A DNA stretch of 64,000 nt, taken from the NCBI RefSeq assembly GCF_000007705.1, contig NC_005085.1, forward strand, positions 1,807,752-1,871,751, read 5' to 3'. The position numbers were made by a program, and so were the translations under genes. Origin of the DNA: Chromobacterium violaceum ATCC 12472. GTDB lineage: Bacteria; Pseudomonadota; Gammaproteobacteria; Burkholderiales; Chromobacteriaceae. Below, piece by piece: positions 43,065 to 52,376 of this stretch (position 1 is its first letter; every line of letters starts with the position of its first letter). The notes below the pieces were generated by a model. That model was not told the origin of the DNA. It did not search any database and was given only the letters and a program-made list of their open reading frames with translations.

Positions 43065-44279
43065 ATGTTCAAATACGGGTGGCCGCTGGCCCTGATCCTG
43101 GCCGCGCCGCTGGCCCGCGCCGACTTCTCCATCCCCGGTTTCGAGCTGGTGCACACCGCGCCGCAGCGCGCCGGCCTGAACACGCCGGATCTGCGCGATC
43201 CGGCCGCGGTGTGGCGGCAGATGTTCGATTCGGCCAAGCGCGAAATCGCGCTGGAGCAGTTCTATGTAGCCGGGCAGCCGGGCAGCCTGCTGGACGGCGT
43301 GATCGAGCGGCTGGACGCCGCCGGGCGCCGCGGCGTGAAGATCCGCTTCCTGATGGAGAAGAAGGGCATGTTCGCCAGCGACCCGGCGACGATAGAACGG
43401 CTCCAGCGCATCCCCAATCTGGAATACCGCCAGCTGGACTACAACCAGCTGACCGGCAACGGCATCATCCACGCCAAGTTCATCGTGGCGGACGGCAAGT
43501 CCGCCTATGTCGGCAGCCAGAATTTCGACTGGCGCTCGCTGCAGCACATCCACGAAACCGGGCTCAAGGTCGACGACGCGGCGATGGCCGGCCGCATGCA
43601 GGCCATCTTCGAACAGGACTGGGCGGCGCAGGCGACGCTGGCCGCCGGCGGAAAGGTCAAGCCGCTGCGGACGGCCGAGCAGGCGGCCGACCTGTCGCAG
43701 CCGGCGGCGCTGCTGGCCAGCCCCAACGCCTACAATCCGGACGGCGTCGGCGATTCCGAAGAAGCGCTGCCGCGGCTGATGGCCGAGGCGAAGCGCGAGG
43801 TGCGCATCCAGCTGCTGGATTACGCGCCGCTCAGCTTCGGCAAGCCGCGCAGCTACTATCCGGTTTTCGACAACGCCATCCGCGGCGCGTTGGCGCGCGG
43901 CGTCAAGGTCAAGCTGATGGTGTCGGACTGGAATCTGGAAAAGCCGGGCGTGGACTATCTGAAAAGCCTGGCGGTGCTGCCCGGCATGGAGCTGCGCATC
44001 GTCACCATTCCGCGCGACGGCACCTGCATCCCCTTCGCCCGCGTCATCCACAGCAAGACCATGGAGATAGACGGCAGCATAGCCTGGGTGGGCACCAGCA
44101 ACTGGAGCGGCGGCTATATGGACAAGTCGCGCAATGTCGAGGTGGTATTGCGCAACGAGGCGATGGCCAGGCGCATCGCCGAACTGCACGAGCAGACCTG
44201 GTCCTCGCCGCATGCGGTGCCGCTGGAGGTGTCCCGCCAGTATCCGGCGCCGGACAAGGCCTGCCGCCAGGCCGGCTGA
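43065..44279 (+). CDS. Secreted phospholipase D-like protein with two HKD motifs
   Basis: The 404-residue protein has a signal peptide (KYGWPLALILAAPLARA, then DFSIPG) and two HKD catalytic motifs: 'HAKFIVADGKSAYVGSQNFD' (about residue 135) and 'HSKTMEIDGSIAWVGTSNWS' (about residue 330). Both are complete (H-x-K-x4-D), so the enzyme should be active on phosphodiester bonds, whether phospholipid or nucleic acid. The arrangement resembles PLD3/PLD4-type secreted members more than cardiolipin synthases, which carry membrane helices. AAGGA is eight bases before the ATG. It stands alone between the flg operon and asnB, with its own hairpin after it. Confidence 0.82.
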   Translation: MFKYGWPLALILAAPLARADFSIPGFELVHTAPQRAGLNTPDLRDPAAVWRQMFDSAKREIALEQFYVAGQPGSLLDGVIERLDAAGRRGVKIRFLMEKKGMFASDPATIERLQRIPNLEYRQLDYNQLTGNGIIHAKFIVADGKSAYVGSQNFDWRSLQHIHETGLKVDDAAMAGRMQAIFEQDWAAQATLAAGGKVKPLRTAEQAADLSQPAALLASPNAYNPDGVGDSEEALPRLMAEAKREVRIQLLDYAPLSFGKPRSYYPVFDNAIRGALARGVKVKLMVSDWNLEKPGVDYLKSLAVLPGMELRIVTIPRDGTCIPFARVIHSKTMEIDGSIAWVGTSNWSGGYMDKSRNVEVVLRNEAMARRIAELHEQTWSSPHAVPLEVSRQYPAPDKACRQAG

Positions 44280-44280
44280 G

Positions 44281-44310
44281 GTCGAAGCTCGGCGGGGGCC
44301 GGGCTTCGAC
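44281..44310 (+). terminator. Hairpin after the phospholipase D-like gene
   Basis: A 13-base stem (GTCGAAGCTCGGC / GCCGGGCTTCGAC, one G-U pair) with a GGGG loop begins directly after the stop codon. It lacks a T-run, so termination is likely but not certain. Confidence 0.55.
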
Positions 44311-44373
44311 AAAATACGTCAATATCCCATTCTTATTACCAGTCCCGCTTTCGCGGCGGCCCCCTCTGCACTA

Positions 44374-44392
44374 ATTATGCTTTAGGCATAAT
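44374..44392. promoter_or_regulatory. Inverted repeat in the asnB promoter region
   Basis: ATTATGC-TTTAG-GCATAAT has perfect seven-base arms, 52 bp before the asnB start. The right arm may overlap a -10-like CATAAT. An Lrp/AsnC-family regulator is encoded just after asnB, so it is a natural candidate to bind here; that link is inferred. Confidence 0.45.
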
Positions 44393-44443
44393 GCGAGCCG
44401 GCGGACCCCTTCGCCCGGCCGCTGACAAGAGGAGAGCCGAACA

Positions 44444-46294
44444 ATGTGTGGAATTGCCGGATGGGTGAGTTTCGAGCGTGATCTGAGCACGCAGCGCGCG
44501 GTCGCGGAGACGATGACGAAAACGATGGCCCTGCGCGGGCCGGACGACGAGGGACTGTGGCTGGACCGCCGCGCGGCGCTGGGGCATCGCCGCCTGTCCA
44601 TCATCGACCTGGAGGGCGGCCGGCAGCCGATGACAGCCGACGAGGATGGCAGGACGCTGGCCTGCCTGGTGTACACCGGCGAGGTGTACAACTTCCGGGA
44701 GCTGCGCCTTGAGCTGCAGGGCCTGGGCCACGCTTTTCGCACCCGCAGCGACACCGAGGTGGTGCTGCGCGCCTATCTGCAGTGGGGCGAAGCGATGCTG
44801 GAGCGGCTGAACGGCATGTACGCGTTCGCGTTGTGGGACGCCCGAGAACAGCGGCTGTTGCTGGTCCGCGACCGGATGGGCGTCAAGCCGCTGTACTACT
44901 ATCCGATGCCGGACGGCGTGCTGTTCGGCTCCGAGCCCAAGGCCATCCTGGCGCACCCCGAGGCCGAGCGACGGGTGACGGCCGGCGGCCTGCGCGAAAT
45001 GCTGGATCTGGTGAAGACGCCGGAGGCTGCGGCGTTCGCCGGCATGCACGAGGTGCGGCCCGGTCAGGTGGTGACGATAGACCGTGGAGGCCTGCGCAAG
45101 CGCCGCTACTGGCAGCTGGAGGCGCGCGAGCACACCGACGACCTGCCGACCACCATCCGCACCGTGCGCGAGCTGCTGGACGACATCGTCGAACGGCAGA
45201 TCATCGCCGATGTGCCGCTATGCACGCTGTTGTCCGGCGGGCTGGATTCGTCGGTGGTCACCGCGCTGGCCGCGCGGAGCATGCGGCGCCAGGGCAAGGG
45301 AACGGTGCGTTCGTTCTCGGTGGACTTCGTCAAACACGGCGCCGCGTTCGAGGCCGACTACCTGCGCGGCTCGCCGGACGCGCCCTTCGTGCGCGATCTG
45401 GCGGCGCACGCCGGCACCGAGCATAGGGAAATTCTGCTGGAGAGCCGCGAGCTGGCCGATCCGCGCTTGCGCGCCGCGGTGCTGGGCGCGCAGGATCTGC
45501 CGCCGGCGTATTGGGGCGACATGCTGCCGTCGCTGTACAAGCTGTTCGAGGCGATCCGGGCGCAATCGACGGTGGCGCTGTCCGGCGAGTCGGCGGACGA
45601 GGTGTTCGGCGGCTATCGCTGGTTCCACGACGCCGCCGCGGTGGACGGCGACGCGTTTCCGTGGCTGGCCGGGTCGAGCGGCGCCTTCTTCGACGGCCAG
45701 TCGCTGATCGCGCCGGGCCTGCTGCGCGAGCTGGACATGCCGGGCTTCCGCCGCGACAGCTACGCGCAGGCGCTGGCCGAGGTGCCGCGGCTGGCGTCGG
45801 ACAGCACCCGCGAGCGGCGGATGCGCGAGATCAGCCATATGCACCTGACCCGCTTCGTCCAGGCGCTGCTGGACCGCAAGGACCGGATGAGCATGGCGGT
45901 GGGGCTGGAGGTGAGGGTGCCGTTCTGCGACCACCGGCTGGTGGAGTACGTGTTCAACGCGCCGTGGAGCATGAAGAATTTCGACGGCCGGGAGAAGAGC
46001 CTGTTGCGCGCTGCCGGCAAGGACGTGCTGCCGGAGTCCATCGTCCGGCGCGTCAAGAGCCCGTACCCGGCCACCCAGGATCCGGCTTACGAGCAGGCGC
46101 TGCGCCAGGGGCTGGCCCGGGTGCTGGACGACTCCCGCTCGCCGGCCTTGCCTTTGCTGGACAAGGCCGCCGCGTGGAAGCTGCTGGACCGGCCATTCGG
46201 CAAGACCAGCACCTCGCCGGAGCGCGCCGGGCTGGAAATGGCGCTGGGCCTGGATGAATGGCTGCGCCATCATCAGGTGTCGCTGGACTTGTAA
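44444..46294 (+). CDS. asnB: Glutamine-hydrolysing asparagine synthase, long form
   Basis: The 616-residue protein begins MCGIAGWV, with Cys2 as the glutaminase nucleophile. It has the class II glutamine amidotransferase motifs ('MALRGPDDEG', 'ALGHRRLSIIDLEGGRQPM', 'EVYNFRELR'), followed by the synthase domain with the PPi-loop 'TLLSGGLDSSVVTALA' and 'VALSGESADEVFGGYRWFHD'. It converts aspartate to asparagine with ATP and glutamine. The long form (over 600 residues) is often found in secondary or cell-surface pathways as well as in primary metabolism; no such cluster is adjacent here. GAGGAGAG precedes the ATG. It nearly abuts the convergent Lrp/AsnC gene (6 bp gap). Confidence 0.88.
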   Translation: MCGIAGWVSFERDLSTQRAVAETMTKTMALRGPDDEGLWLDRRAALGHRRLSIIDLEGGRQPMTADEDGRTLACLVYTGEVYNFRELRLELQGLGHAFRTRSDTEVVLRAYLQWGEAMLERLNGMYAFALWDAREQRLLLVRDRMGVKPLYYYPMPDGVLFGSEPKAILAHPEAERRVTAGGLREMLDLVKTPEAAAFAGMHEVRPGQVVTIDRGGLRKRRYWQLEAREHTDDLPTTIRTVRELLDDIVERQIIADVPLCTLLSGGLDSSVVTALAARSMRRQGKGTVRSFSVDFVKHGAAFEADYLRGSPDAPFVRDLAAHAGTEHREILLESRELADPRLRAAVLGAQDLPPAYWGDMLPSLYKLFEAIRAQSTVALSGESADEVFGGYRWFHDAAAVDGDAFPWLAGSSGAFFDGQSLIAPGLLRELDMPGFRRDSYAQALAEVPRLASDSTRERRMREISHMHLTRFVQALLDRKDRMSMAVGLEVRVPFCDHRLVEYVFNAPWSMKNFDGREKSLLRAAGKDVLPESIVRRVKSPYPATQDPAYEQALRQGLARVLDDSRSPALPLLDKAAAWKLLDRPFGKTSTSPERAGLEMALGLDEWLRHHQVSLDL

Positions 46295-46300
46295 ACCCGC

Positions 46301-46762
46301 TCAGCGGGGCGGCCGCACCGGCCGTCCCTGAATGGGCGTGGACAGGATGATGGCGGTGCGCGTCTCGCCCAGATCGTTCAGCTGCGCCACCAGCTGTTCC
46401 AGGTGGGAGACGTCGCGCGCCAGCAGGCGGAACGTGTAGGAATCGACGCCGGTGACGTGATGGCACTCCATCACCTCCGGCATCGCCTCCAGCCGCGCCA
46501 GCAGCGTCTTCTTGTCCGGCTGCGGCACGGTGATGCCCACCAGCGCCGACAGCGCGTAGCCGGCGCGCAGCGGCGCCACCTGCGCGTGGTAGCCCTGGAT
46601 CACGCCGGCTTCCTCCAGCCGCCGCACCCGCTCCGATACCGCCGGCACCGACAGTCCGACGGTCTGGGCCAGCTCGGTCAGCGACTGCCGCGCGTTGGCC
46701 TGCAGGGCGGCGAGTATCGCCCAGGATTTGACGTCCACTTCCATTCGTAAACCCATTCGCAT
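46301..46762 (-). CDS. Lrp/AsnC-family transcriptional regulator
   Basis: The 153-residue protein has the Lrp plan: winged helix-turn-helix at about residues 12-60 ('ILAALQANARQSLTELAQTV', 'GLSVPAVSERVRRLEEAGVI') and a C-terminal RAM ligand-sensing domain ('MECHHVTGVDSYTFRLLARD'). The ATG at 46762 has AAGG six bases upstream; an internal ATG at 46744 lacks one. It is divergent from the LysE-type exporter, a common pair in which the regulator activates amino-acid export in response to its ligand, and convergent with asnB. An inverted repeat ACCTTG-N5-CAAGGT overlaps its own ribosome binding site, pointing to autoregulation. Confidence 0.87.
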   Translation of the reverse strand: MRMGLRMEVDVKSWAILAALQANARQSLTELAQTVGLSVPAVSERVRRLEEAGVIQGYHAQVAPLRAGYALSALVGITVPQPDKKTLLARLEAMPEVMECHHVTGVDSYTFRLLARDVSHLEQLVAQLNDLGETRTAIILSTPIQGRPVRPPR

Positions 46763-46767
46763 CTATG

Positions 46768-46809
46768 ACCTTGATTTCCAAGGTTAGCATCGATCTCTGC
46801 CTTAAAGGC
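46768..46809. promoter_or_regulatory. Operator candidates between the Lrp-type and LysE-type genes
   Basis: Two symmetric elements occur in the 108-bp divergent gap: ACCTTG-ATTTC-CAAGGT (46768-46784) and GCCTTAAAGGC (46799-46809). Their centres are 28 bp apart. They are candidate Lrp-family sites controlling both genes. Confidence 0.45.
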
Positions 46810-46870
46810 GCCATGTTTTCGATGTCGGGTTTGCCGCAGACTATGGCGAGGTATCAAGAAAGGAGCGGAC

Positions 46871-47476
46871 ATGTTCTGGCAAGCGATGTGGATAGGTCTG
46901 GCGATTGCGGCGCCGGTGGGGCCGATAGGCCTGCTGTGCATCAGCCGCACGCTGCGAGGCGGCCCGGCATTGGGCCTGGCCACCGGGCTGGGCGCGGCGA
47001 GCGCCGACGCCTTGTTCGCCCTGGCCGGCGTGTGCGGCGGCAGCCTGCTGCTCGCTTGGGCGAGCGCGCTGTCCCGGCCGCTGGCGTGGGCGGGCTGCCT
47101 GCTGCTGGCCTGGCTGGGCTGGTCGACGCTGCGCCGGCCTCCCGCGCGGGAGGGCGCGATGGATGGAGAAAGCCAGCTTGGACGCGCCTACCTGGGCACG
47201 CTGGCGCTGACTCTGAGCAATCCGATGACGATCGTTTCCTTCGCCGCGGTGGCCGCCGGCCTGTCGGGCGGCTTGCCGCTGACCGCCGCCGGACAGGCGC
47301 AGGTGGTGGCCGGCGTGTTCTCCGGCTCGGCGCTATGGTGGCTGCTGCTGGCTTACGGCGGCGGCGCCTTGCTGTCGCGGCTCGGCCAACAGGGGAGGCG
47401 GGGGCTGGACATCGCCTGCGGCATGCTGCTGCTGGCGATGGCCGCCGCGCTGGCGTGGAAGGCCGCCGGGGGCTGA
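46871..47476 (+). CDS. LysE/RhtB-type amino-acid exporter
   Basis: The 201-residue protein has about six hydrophobic helices and LysE-family landmarks: 'GLAIAAPVGPIGLLCISRTL' (the conserved A-x-P-G/V-P motif), 'GLATGLGAASADALFAL' and 'LALTLSNPMTIVSFAAV' (N-P motif). It exports an amino acid or related compound from the cytoplasm. GGAG is five bases before the ATG. The divergent Lrp/AsnC gene probably regulates it. Confidence 0.87.
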   Translation: MFWQAMWIGLAIAAPVGPIGLLCISRTLRGGPALGLATGLGAASADALFALAGVCGGSLLLAWASALSRPLAWAGCLLLAWLGWSTLRRPPAREGAMDGESQLGRAYLGTLALTLSNPMTIVSFAAVAAGLSGGLPLTAAGQAQVVAGVFSGSALWWLLLAYGGGALLSRLGQQGRRGLDIACGMLLLAMAAALAWKAAGG

Positions 47477-47534
47477 GTCCCGGCGGCGATCGCAGTCTGG
47501 GTGTTGTTCCGGGCCGCGCCGGATCAAGGCCGGA

Positions 47535-49616
47535 CTACAGCTTGAAATGGCCGACCAGCCGCTCCAAGCCTTCCGCCAGCCCGCGCAGCTGGTTCACCGC
47601 GGCGCTGACTTCCCGCACCACCAGGTTGTTGCCCTGGGCCATGCTGCTGATGCGCTCGACGTTCTGCGCGATCTCCACGCTGGCGCTGGACTGCTCGCGG
47701 GTGGCGGAGGCGATGTCGACGATGCTGGTGACCAGCTGGCCGTTGTAGTCCTGCACCTCCCGCATCGCCTGGTTGGCCTCTTCCGCGATGCCGACGCTGA
47801 GATCCACTTGCTGGCTGCTGTGCTGGACGTCGCTGACCGCCTGCCGGGTTTCGCTGCTGATCGCGTCCACGATGCGGGTGATCTGCACTGTCGCCTCTGC
47901 GGTGCGCCCGGCCAGGTTGCGCACCTCGTCGGCCACCACCGCGAAGCCGCGGCCCAGCTCGCCGGCGCGGGCGGCCTCGATCGCCGCGTTCAGCGCCAAG
48001 AGATTGGTCTGGTCGGCGATGTCCTTGATCACGCCGACAATGGTGGTCACTTCGTTGGAGCGCTCGCCCAGGCCGTTCATCCGTTCCGCCAGCGCGTGCA
48101 TGCTGTCCGTCATGCGCTGGATTTCGCTGGTGACGCGGTTGACCTTGGCCACGCTTTGCTCGGTCAGCGCGCCGGTTTTCCGGGCGATGTCGCCCGCCTG
48201 CTGGGCCGTGTTGGCGATGTGTTGGGCGCCGACGGTGACCTGCTCCACGCTGGCGGCGCTGGCGGTGGCGGCGTCGGATTGCTGCGCGGACGCGTCGTGC
48301 ACCTGCCCGGCCGACTGGCTCAGGGTCAGGGCCGCCTCCGATACCTGGCGGCTCTGCTCGCGCACCTTGCCGAACATGTCGCGCAGGCTGTCCAGCAAGC
48401 GGTTGAAGGCATCGGCGGTGCGGCCGATCTCGTCGCGATTGGCGATGTCTATGCGCACGGTCAGATCGCCGCCGCCGCCGGCCAGTTGCTCCATGGTGTC
48501 GGCCAGCCGGTTCAGCGGACGGGTTTGGGCGCGGATCACGCCGGCCAGCAGCAACAGGATCAAGGCCAGCGCCACCACGCCGATGGCGATGGCGCTGAGC
48601 ATGGCCTTGCGCGCGTCGGCGGTGAGCGCCGAAGTGGGGATGCTGATGCCCAGCGACCAGAACTGGCCGGTTTCGCCTATCCGTATCGGATGGAAGAAGT
48701 GGGTGAAGCCGCCGTCCTCGTAGACGAAGTCCTCGCCTTTCTTGACGTCCGCCAAGTGGGCGAACAGCGCGTCCTCCTTGGGCACCGGCTTGCCCAGCAG
48801 TTCCGCCTTGGGGCTGACCACGTAGAGCCCGCCCTCGGAGACGATGCGGATGTAGCCGTTGCCGCCGGGCTGGATCTGGCCGAAGCGCTTTTGCAACTGG
48901 TCCAGCGCCACGTCGGTGGCGGACACGCCCAGCATCTTGCCGGCGGCGTCCTTGATCACCACCGCCAGCGAGCTTTCCAGCACCATCTTGCCTTGGACCT
49001 CGTAGGGGAAGGGCTCGGTGACGGTGTCGCGGCCGCGCTGCTTGGGCACGTAGTAGAAATCGCCCCAGCCGGGTTTCTCGTAATCCGGCTTGTAGGTTTC
49101 CGGATGTTCCTTGTACTTGGGGAAGTCCTTGATGCGGTCGGCCGACATCATCACGTCCATCTGCGCCTTGCCCTGGGCGTTGCGGGTGATGTAAGGCTGG
49201 TAGCGGCCGGTAGGGTCGTGGCGCGGCCAGTCGAAGCGGAAGGCATTGTCGTCGCCGTCGAAGGCGTTGGGTTCCCACAGCATCCACAGGCCGATGGACT
49301 GGGGCGCATGGTCCAGCATTTCCTGGATGATGTTGTCGGTCTGCTTGCGATCCGGCCTGCCGGCGCGCTTGATGCCGGCCACCGTGTCGGCCAGATGCCG
49401 CGGCAGCAGGAAGCCCTGCGACATCATGTTCTCGGCGTCCTTGGCATAGCTGTCGGCCTGTTCCGAGGACAGCTGATAGCCGGTATCGAGGGCGGAGGTG
49501 TAGTTGAGGCGGGCGATCAGCGCGATCATCGCCGCGAACGCCAGGGAAATGGCGGCGGCGGCCACCAGGGTGATGCGGGTGCTCAGCCGGCCCCATTTTA
49601 TTTGTGCTTGGCTCAT
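47535..49616 (-). CDS. Methyl-accepting chemotaxis protein with periplasmic Cache domain
   Basis: The 693-residue receptor has TM1 at about residues 13-36, a periplasmic double-Cache domain ('[20 protein letters not shown]', '[20 protein letters not shown]', '[20 protein letters not shown]'), TM2 ('[20 protein letters not shown]') and a HAMP domain ('[20 protein letters not shown]' and [16 protein letters not shown]). It ends in a signalling domain with '[20 protein letters not shown]' and '[20 protein letters not shown]'. Cache domains bind small organic ligands such as amino or carboxylic acids. It lacks a CheR-tether pentapeptide. Its AT-rich promoter lies at about 49640-49700. Confidence 0.88.
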   Translation of the reverse strand: MSQAQIKWGRLSTRITLVAAAAISLAFAAMIALIARLNYTSALDTGYQLSSEQADSYAKDAENMMSQGFLLPRHLADTVAGIKRAGRPDRKQTDNIIQEMLDHAPQSIGLWMLWEPNAFDGDDNAFRFDWPRHDPTGRYQPYITRNAQGKAQMDVMMSADRIKDFPKYKEHPETYKPDYEKPGWGDFYYVPKQRGRDTVTEPFPYEVQGKMVLESSLAVVIKDAAGKMLGVSATDVALDQLQKRFGQIQPGGNGYIRIVSEGGLYVVSPKAELLGKPVPKEDALFAHLADVKKGEDFVYEDGGFTHFFHPIRIGETGQFWSLGISIPTSALTADARKAMLSAIAIGVVALALILLLLAGVIRAQTRPLNRLADTMEQLAGGGGDLTVRIDIANRDEIGRTADAFNRLLDSLRDMFGKVREQSRQVSEAALTLSQSAGQVHDASAQQSDAATASAASVEQVTVGAQHIANTAQQAGDIARKTGALTEQSVAKVNRVTSEIQRMTDSMHALAERMNGLGERSNEVTTIVGVIKDIADQTNLLALNAAIEAARAGELGRGFAVVADEVRNLAGRTAEATVQITRIVDAISSETRQAVSDVQHSSQQVDLSVGIAEEANQAMREVQDYNGQLVTSIVDIASATREQSSASVEIAQNVERISSMAQGNNLVVREVSAAVNQLRGLAEGLERLVGHFKL

Positions 49617-50118
49617 GGCGTTTCCTGCGTGGGTGGCGGATCATGCATTAAGCAACTAAGTAAAAATTCTTAGTTGAATTGAATATAACGGCTGACTGTC
49701 GATACAGGCAACGAGCTTGTGCACCCGGTGGCCCGGGCGTGCTCGCGTCATGGGCCGCCGGCGGGGCTGTCTGCCACAGGGGCGGCAGCCGTTGCGCCAG
49801 GTTTGGGCGCAAGGCGGGCAGCTCTTTCCGGAGGAGGCGTCAGATGAGGTTTGGGTCCGCGCGACGGCCGTCATGCACCGGTCTGCATCCCCGTTTGCAG
49901 GCATGGCGGAGCGGCTGGCCCAGTTGAAGGGCGATCTGCGCGGCGGCTTGGCGCGGCAATCCCTTGGCGGCTGCATCTGCGATGACAAGGCGGCAGTTGC
50001 AGCCGTTTGGCGGCAAGCGAGCGGCCAGGCTGGATGCCAGGCTGGCGCCGCTCACCTCCCGCTGGATGCCATGCGACGCATTCGGCATCCGCCGGCAGCG
50101 TTCAGCAACAGGCACGCG
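49617..50118. other. Intergenic region without a recognisable gene
   Basis: About 60 AT-rich bases (49645-49700, including TTAGTTGAATTGAATATAA) look like the promoter of the leftward chemoreceptor. The rest is GC-rich with overlapping open frames on both strands; none has a convincing start signal or recognisable sequence. I call no gene, though a decayed one cannot be excluded. Confidence 0.4.
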
Positions 50119-50397
50119 CTAGATTTCCTGGGCGATTTCCAGCAACCGGCTGCGTTCCCGGCCGGTGAGGCCGTTCTCGCTGATCAGCTGCACATGGACG
50201 CCCAATTGTTCCGCCAGCCTTTCCTCCATCTCGAACATGTCGAAATAGGATGTGTCGGGGGATGGGGATATCAGCAAGACCAACTCCGCGTCGTCGGCGC
50301 AGACGCCCGGAACGTAGCGCAGGTGATGGGGATGGAAGGGCTTGAGCGCGTGATTGATCTGGCTCTTGTGCTCGCGGACGAATTGTAGGTCGTGCAT
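50119..50397 (-). CDS. Small degenerate nucleotidyltransferase-fold protein (MNT-like)
   Basis: GGAG six bases before the ATG marks a genuine start. The 92-residue protein resembles the minimal nucleotidyltransferase (MNT) domain in its second half: 'DDAELVLLISPSPDTSYFDM', 'FEMEERLAEQLGVHVQLISE' and 'GLTGRERSRLL' match the usual S-D-x-D-L-L-V...L-x-x-x-L-E-x-x-L-G-x-x-V-D-L-V...L. However, the catalytic G-S-x-x-R-G motif is absent ('PHHLRYVPGVCADDAE' stands in its place) and the D-x-D pair is weakened. It may be a non-catalytic remnant of an MNT-type antitoxin; no HEPN partner is adjacent. Recognition is by eye and tentative. Confidence 0.5.
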   Translation of the reverse strand: MHDLQFVREHKSQINHALKPFHPHHLRYVPGVCADDAELVLLISPSPDTSYFDMFEMEERLAEQLGVHVQLISENGLTGRERSRLLEIAQEI

Positions 50398-50609
50398 GCG
50401 TTTCTCCCCGGATGGACCTGGACGGGTCTGGATCTCGATGCTTGGGGAATGGGCTTGCCCTCAGTATGTTCCGGGGCAATCCGTGGGGCAAGATGTGGTT
50501 GAAGATAAAGGTTTTTTTGTTTTTTCCGGCAAGGTGTTGTGCCCATCGATTCCGGAGCGGGCAAGATGGTGTGTGGCGTTCCGGTAACAGCCTCCGCTCG
50601 CCGCGGCGC

Positions 50610-52376
50610 TTACGCTTGCGCCGGCGTGCCGGTATTGTTCCGCGGCAGGTGCAGCGACAGCAGTTGTTCCAGCTGGGCGAAGCTGAACGGCTTTTCCAGC
50701 TTGCCCGCCAGCAGCGCGCTGCGGGCATCGTTGAACTCCTGCCGGAACGCCGTCATGCCGATGATGGGCGTATTCCGGTTGGGGCCGAAGCGGCGGGCGG
50801 CTTCGGCGACTTCGTAACCGCTGGCTGTTCCGACTTGCAGGTCTATCAGCAGGATGTCGAAGCGGTGGCGCACCACTTGGGCCGCCGCGTCGTTGACCGT
50901 GGCGAAGCTGGACACGCTGTAGCCGTTTTCCTGCAGCAGCGCGCTGTAGGATTCGCGTATCGGATCGTCGTCGTCCAGCAGCAGGATGCGGCCTTGGCCG
51001 TAGCTGGCGCCGTCGCAGTCTTCCGGGGTGGACGCTTCCTGGACCGGCAAGCTCAGCGTGAACGTGCTGCCGCGGCCTTCCTGGCTGTCGATCTCGATCT
51101 GGCCGCCGAACAGCGTGACCAGCTCGTGCACGATGGCCAGGCCCAGGCCGCTGCTGCCTGGGCGACGGGTCTTGCCGCGGGTGAAGGGGCGGAACAACTG
51201 GACCCTGATGTCTTCGGGAATGCCCACGCCGGTGTCGGCGACGCTGAGCACCAGATTGCGCGGCCGATATTCCAGTTCCAGGCGGATTCCTCCCTGGTCG
51301 GTGTAGCGGATGGCGTTGGACAGCAGGTTCCACATGATTTGCCGCAGCCGGTTGCCGTCCAGCCACAGCAGCGGCATCGGCGGCACGGCCACCGTCAGCG
51401 CAAGTCCCTTGGCCTCGGCATTGCCCTGGTGGACGGCGACGACGCAGGCCACCAATTCCTCTATGTCCGTGGTGGCGGGTTCGAGCGCGAGCTGATGGTT
51501 TTTCAGCGCCGAGATGTCCATGATGTCCCGCACCTGGGCCAGCAGATAGGCGTTGCTCTGCTTGAGGCGGGACAGATAGCCGTAACCCGGATTGTCGGGC
51601 GGGATGCTGTATTCCAGCAGCTCGGTGCAAGTCTGTATGCTTTGCAGCGGTGAGCGGATTTCGTGGCTGATGGTGGCGAGGAAGGTGTCGCGGGCCAGCT
51701 CGGTTTGCACCAGCGCGGCCCTGGCGGCCTGCTCCCTCTCCAGCACCTGTTGCTGTTGCAGCGAGTGTCGCCTGATTTCCGCCAGCCGGTGCAGCACGAA
51801 CCAGAAAATGCCGAGGAAGGCCAGCCAGCACATCAGGCCCAGCAGGTACATGGTCTGGTGCCGCTCCACCATGCGCAGCTGTTGCGCCACCAGGCTGTTT
51901 TCCGCGTAGCGGGCCTTGACGCCGTAATCGGCCAGCAATGGACGCATCTCCTCCATGTCGCGCGACAGTTCCAGCGCGTCCTGCTGCGTCCACTGGCGCG
52001 GCGGATGCTGGAAAATTCTGGCCAGCAGCGCCTTGATCTGGTCGAAGCCTTCTATCTTCTCCAAGTCGGTATTGACGGCCGATGGCCGGGTGAACATCCG
52101 GTACTTGCTGTAGGCGATGGCGTAGCTCTTGTCGGTTTCCTCGCGGGTGATCTGGCCGGCGCGGTACCGCCAGACGTCCATTTCCAGGCGGTTGAACGTC
52201 AGCTGCATCTGCGCCGCCATCCAGTACAGGTCGGAGACCTTGTTGGTGATCGGACGCTTGATCACCGCCGCGTACAGCGTAAAGGAAATGATCACGGTCG
52301 CGAGCAGCGACAGGGCCAGGAACGCGCGTTCGATTCCCCCCACGCTGCGGAACACGAGGCGGAAGTAGCGAGTCAT
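50610..52376 (-). CDS. Hybrid histidine kinase with C-terminal receiver domain
   Basis: The 588-residue protein has TM1 at about residues 14-36 ('FLALSLLATVIISFTLYAAV'), a periplasmic helical sensor of about 140 residues and TM2 ('MYLLGLMCWLAFLGIFWFVL'). A HisKA domain follows with phospho-acceptor 'FLATISHEIRSPLQSIQTCT', then an HATPase with N box 'WNLLSNAIRYT', 'VADTGVGIPED' and 'GSSGLGLAIVHEL'. The receiver domain has 'ILLLDDDDPIRESY', acceptor Asp in 'ILLIDLQVG' and 'EKPFSF'. There is no adjacent response regulator with a DNA-binding domain. The ATG at 52376 overlaps the stop of the upstream periplasmic protein gene (ATGA), so that protein and the kinase are made together and may interact in the periplasm. 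Confidence 0.87.
   Translation of the reverse strand: MTRYFRLVFRSVGGIERAFLALSLLATVIISFTLYAAVIKRPITNKVSDLYWMAAQMQLTFNRLEMDVWRYRAGQITREETDKSYAIAYSKYRMFTRPSAVNTDLEKIEGFDQIKALLARIFQHPPRQWTQQDALELSRDMEEMRPLLADYGVKARYAENSLVAQQLRMVERHQTMYLLGLMCWLAFLGIFWFVLHRLAEIRRHSLQQQQVLEREQAARAALVQTELARDTFLATISHEIRSPLQSIQTCTELLEYSIPPDNPGYGYLSRLKQSNAYLLAQVRDIMDISALKNHQLALEPATTDIEELVACVVAVHQGNAEAKGLALTVAVPPMPLLWLDGNRLRQIMWNLLSNAIRYTDQGGIRLELEYRPRNLVLSVADTGVGIPEDIRVQLFRPFTRGKTRRPGSSGLGLAIVHELVTLFGGQIEIDSQEGRGSTFTLSLPVQEASTPEDCDGASYGQGRILLLDDDDPIRESYSALLQENGYSVSSFATVNDAAAQVVRHRFDILLIDLQVGTASGYEVAEAARRFGPNRNTPIIGMTAFRQEFNDARSALLAGKLEKPFSFAQLEQLLSLHLPRNNTGTPAQA

Noticed and set aside
49717-50388. A 223-codon plus-strand frame over the region before the MNT-like gene
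   Set aside because: Its second half is antisense to a gene with a strong ribosome binding site, and the first half shows no domain.
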